Shown here: one piece after another, positions 62,601 through 64,000 of the stretch
How the letters are laid out: the number at the start of each line of letters is the position of its first letter
How positions within the stretch are numbered: position 1 is the first letter of the stretch
Source: Desertivirga brevis
Lineage (GTDB): Bacteria; Bacteroidota; Bacteroidia; Sphingobacteriales; Sphingobacteriaceae
Assembly (NCBI RefSeq): GCF_017355835.1
Contig: NZ_JAFEWF010000002.1
Span: 1 to 64,000 of the forward strand
Reading direction: 5' to 3'
DNA: 64,000 nucleotides
Notes under the pieces: generated by a model
What the model saw: only the letters and a program-made list of their open reading frames with translations
Told to the model about the DNA's origin: nothing
The model's database searches: none
Position numbers and translations under genes: made by a program

Positions 62601-62962
62601 TTGAAGATGAAGAGCAACTTGATAAGTTTTCACAAAAATTGCAAGACAGGTTTGGGCCTCTTCCAAAACAAGTACGTGAACTTTTAAATACCTTAAAACT
62701 TCAATGGCTATCAAAAGCTATTGGCTTCGAAAAAGTTACTTTCAAAAAGAATTCTTTGAAAGGATATTTCATTTCTGATCAACAATCTTCATACTTTGAG
62801 AGCGAAGCTTTTGGAAAGGTACTCCAATTTGTAAAAGAACATCCTCGAAGATGCAATTTAAAAGAAGTAAAATCAACTTTGCGAATTGCTTTTGAGGATA
62901 TCAGAAGCTTAGATGAAGCTATTGCTATACTTGAAGAGCTATCCGGAGGAGTAATGGTATAA
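59609..62962 (+). CDS. mfd: Transcription-repair coupling factor (GTG start)
   Basis: A 1117-residue ATP-driven translocase that removes RNA polymerase stalled at DNA lesions and recruits UvrA. Domains: UvrB-homology module (about 1-350), RNA polymerase interaction domain near 440-520 (GDYITHIDHGIGKYAGLEKV), RecA-like motor with Walker A at about 588 (GDVGFGKTEIA), DEEQ at about 688, LTATPIPRTLHFSLMGARDLS, and QMRGRVGRSN, then the C-terminal TRCF domain. The start is GTG, and the next in-frame Met is too far in. A terminator follows directly. Confidence 0.97.
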   Translation: MNVRDILDLYKNDRKVESLALALNGSKGPRVHVKGLIGSSDAIVASTFYFLQHGHMVFVLPDREEAAYFLSDLENLMDKEILLFPSSYRKPFDFTQPDPGNVLQRAEVLNELIHATEFGKLIVTYPEAIAERVINRDSLEKNTLEISTGNKLNIDFINEFLIEYDFERVDFVYEPGQFSIRGGIVDIFSFSHDHPYRIEFFGDHIESIRTFSVEEQLSIETVRSITIVPNVQSKFLTEHNISLLEYIDKDTSVWFKDVQFTLDILKEGYKKANELWKALAAADKQQNPDWIDPKFNFTDEKLLADQLKDFAIVEFGKQFFYQPTQVIHFDIKPQPSFNKDFNLLIHNIKQNESEKISNFIFTDSVKQAERLYTIFDDIDKTVKFTPVHIALREGFLDYEQKIACYTDHQIFDRYYKYKLKRGYSRSQSITLKELRELKPGDYITHIDHGIGKYAGLEKVEVNGKTQEMIRLIYADNDLLYVNINSLNRISKYSGKEGTVPRMNKLGTDTWEKLKKTTKKKVKDIARDLIKLYAVRKAQTGNAFHPDTYLQAELEASFIYEDTPDQEKATADVKKDMESPHPMDRLVCGDVGFGKTEIAVRAAFKAVADSKQVAILVPTTILALQHFKTFNSRLKDFPCNIDYVNRFKTSKQIKETLQKLAEGKIDIIIGTHRIVSKDVKFKDLGLLIIDEEQKFGVSVKEKLKQFRANVDTLTLTATPIPRTLHFSLMGARDLSIISTPPPNRQPVVTELHVFNEKLIKEAVEFELARNGQIFFIHNRVQDLAQLGGLIKKLVPKARVGIAHGQLEGDELEDVMLKFINAEYDVLVATTIIEAGLDIPNANTILINHAHMFGLSDLHQMRGRVGRSNKKAFCYLLSPPLSTLTPEARKRLSAIEEFSDLGSGFNVAMRDLDIRGSGNLLGAEQSGFIAEIGFEMYHKILDEAIQELKDEEFKDLFKDEKPRPIVSFTQIDTDLEVLIPDSYVTNITERYNLYTDISKLEDEEQLDKFSQKLQDRFGPLPKQVRELLNTLKLQWLSKAIGFEKVTFKKNSLKGYFISDQQSSYFESEAFGKVLQFVKEHPRRCNLKEVKSTLRIAFEDIRSLDEAIAILEELSGGVMV

Positions 62963-62999
62963 AAAAAGGGTTAAGTTTTAAAACGCTTAACCCTTTTTT
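62961..62999. terminator. Bidirectional terminator after mfd
   Basis: AAAAAGGGTTAAG (62963-62975) pairs with CTTAACCCTTTTT (62986-62998) with a ten-base loop, with A and T runs on the two sides. It serves mfd and the convergent gene at 63013. Confidence 0.88.
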
Positions 63000-63012
63000 A
63001 TAATCTAAAATG

Positions 63013-63984
63013 CTACTGAGCAGTTTGAAAGGTTATGGGTAAACTTGCATTTGTGCGAACGGTACTGCCCTTCAATACTCCAGGTTTCCATTTCGGTGAA
63101 TTTCGAACAAGTCTTAAAGCTTCCTCATCACATCCACCGCCGATTCCCTTAGTAACCTTTATATCACTTAAGGAACCATCCTTTTCTATAATAAAAGCTA
63201 CAACGACCTTACCTTGTATATTTGCCTGACGGGCTGACGCAGGATATTTGATATTTGATGATACGTATTTTATTAACTCTCTTTGCCCACCGTTAAATTC
63301 GGGCTGAACATCTACCTCATTAGCATTATAAACTTTGTTCTCCAAATTTGTTGCAACCTGGGGTTCAACAATTGGACGTTGTTGCGGACTAACAGCCTCA
63401 ACCGGTGCTAAATCCATGCTATCTGGTTCAAGCGGGCGAACTTCTTCATTCTTTACATCGACGTCTCTAAGGGATACAATCTTACCATCGGCATCAATAA
63501 CGAATTCGTATTGAACCTGTGCAGAGTAAAGGTCTCTCGTTGAGGGCCTAAAGTAGCTCTCCTTTACCCAATGAGTGGTTACTATCCGGTCCCCCTGACG
63601 TTCAAACTTCAAAGAAGACACGATCCATATCCTTTTTAGATTCTCCATATCCCGTCGACGCTGCCAGTAAAGGTCTTTCAAACGGCTATAGGTTAAGTTG
63701 TGGTAGTTATAGAATGTCTCTGTAATATTAGCAAAATAGCTTGGAGGATCGAAATAACCTCTCTTCTCATCGTAATAGTAAGCTTCGATAAATTTAACAA
63801 GTGATGATCTTACTTCTTCATCACTCATTGAAAAGCTTTCATCAAGGAGACTTGAATCACTATTTTCTTCTAAAGCCTCTACTTTCACTGCTTCTTTTTT
63901 TCCCTTAAACAACTTCCATGGCTCATCAACAAAGAAAGTAAGATAGCCCATTACAAGAATAATGACGCCTAAGATGACTCCCAT
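63013..63984 (-). CDS. Membrane-anchored protein with TonB C-terminal domain (5' end may lie outside the window)
   Basis: A hydrophobic helix at residues 1-18 anchors the protein. A charged segment (20-65), an uncharacterised domain (about 60-185, with YYYDEKRGYFDPPSYFANIT), a Pro-rich stretch and a TonB C-terminal domain (about 228-322, ELIKYVSSNIKYPASARQANIQGKVVVAFIIEKDGSL then GCDEEALRLVRNSPKW) follow. The ATG is 16 bases from the window edge and no stop occurs before it in frame, so the gene could begin further right. A role as an energy transducer is possible; the extra domain is unusual. Length 323 residues as seen. Confidence 0.82.
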   Translation of the reverse strand: MGVILGVIILVMGYLTFFVDEPWKLFKGKKEAVKVEALEENSDSSLLDESFSMSDEEVRSSLVKFIEAYYYDEKRGYFDPPSYFANITETFYNYHNLTYSRLKDLYWQRRRDMENLKRIWIVSSLKFERQGDRIVTTHWVKESYFRPSTRDLYSAQVQYEFVIDADGKIVSLRDVDVKNEEVRPLEPDSMDLAPVEAVSPQQRPIVEPQVATNLENKVYNANEVDVQPEFNGGQRELIKYVSSNIKYPASARQANIQGKVVVAFIIEKDGSLSDIKVTKGIGGGCDEEALRLVRNSPKWKPGVLKGSTVRTNASLPITFQTAQ

Positions 63985-64000
63985 GTATAGTAGAGATCGA

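Overview
The window looks like chromosomal DNA of a member of the Bacteroidota, most probably a Pedobacter-like Sphingobacteriaceae. The 16S rRNA 5' end at the left edge, the SusC/SusD pairs, the lack of Shine-Dalgarno sequences in front of nearly all genes, promoters of the TTTG-N19-22-TAnnTTTG type, and DUF3857, DUF4407, DUF4199 and PspC family proteins all point there. The genus is inferred. I see no plasmid, phage, insertion sequence or CRISPR signature.

Layout. 1-1283: start of an rRNA operon (leftward) with three tandem promoters about 135 bp apart, an 11-bp tandem repeat and a tRNA-Arg(CCT) gene. 1406-5884: metG, an S66 LD-carboxypeptidase and an OmpA-family protein. 5924-15441: two adjacent SusC/SusD pairs, all leftward, without enzymes beside them. 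15657-22640: a PadR/PspC unit, a small membrane protein, a four-gene overlapping operon with a NarL-type two-component system, a radical SAM protein, and an ECF sigma factor with a membrane partner. 22748-33133: thiamine pyrophosphokinase-like protein, GNAT, M28 peptidase, DUF4407 protein, rhodanese, a TonB-C protein, aat, a SNF2 helicase and csaA. 33181-36368: two ferritin-like proteins divergent from an ECF sigma/anti-sigma pair. 36427-45238: two DUF3857 proteins, rbfA, hflX, trpC, trpG and trpE. 45566-55250: a four-helix membrane protein and a block of signalling genes ending in a 1905-residue soluble hybrid kinase with nine 92-residue HAMP-type repeats. 55707-63984: a small protein, two putative small RNAs, a C4 zinc-ribbon protein with a Nif3-like protein and small membrane proteins, mfd, and a TonB-C protein at the right edge.

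The most interesting signals lie outside the large genes. (1) Upstream of trpE there is a complete ribosome-type trp attenuator: a promoter, a 19-codon leader peptide with three consecutive Trp codons, a possible antiterminator and an intrinsic terminator. (2) Between 55917 and 56381 there are two consecutive promoter-terminator cassettes that would each make an RNA of about 60 nt without a convincing gene; their unpaired 5' segments are complementary over 15 of 16 positions. (3) Several promoters sit so close to their start codons that the messages should be leaderless or nearly so, and several regulatory genes (two ECF sigma factors, an anti-sigma factor and a hybrid kinase) use TTG starts.

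Functional assignments come from reading motifs in the translations. No database search or structure calculation was run, so RNA structures, promoter calls and start sites are predictions.
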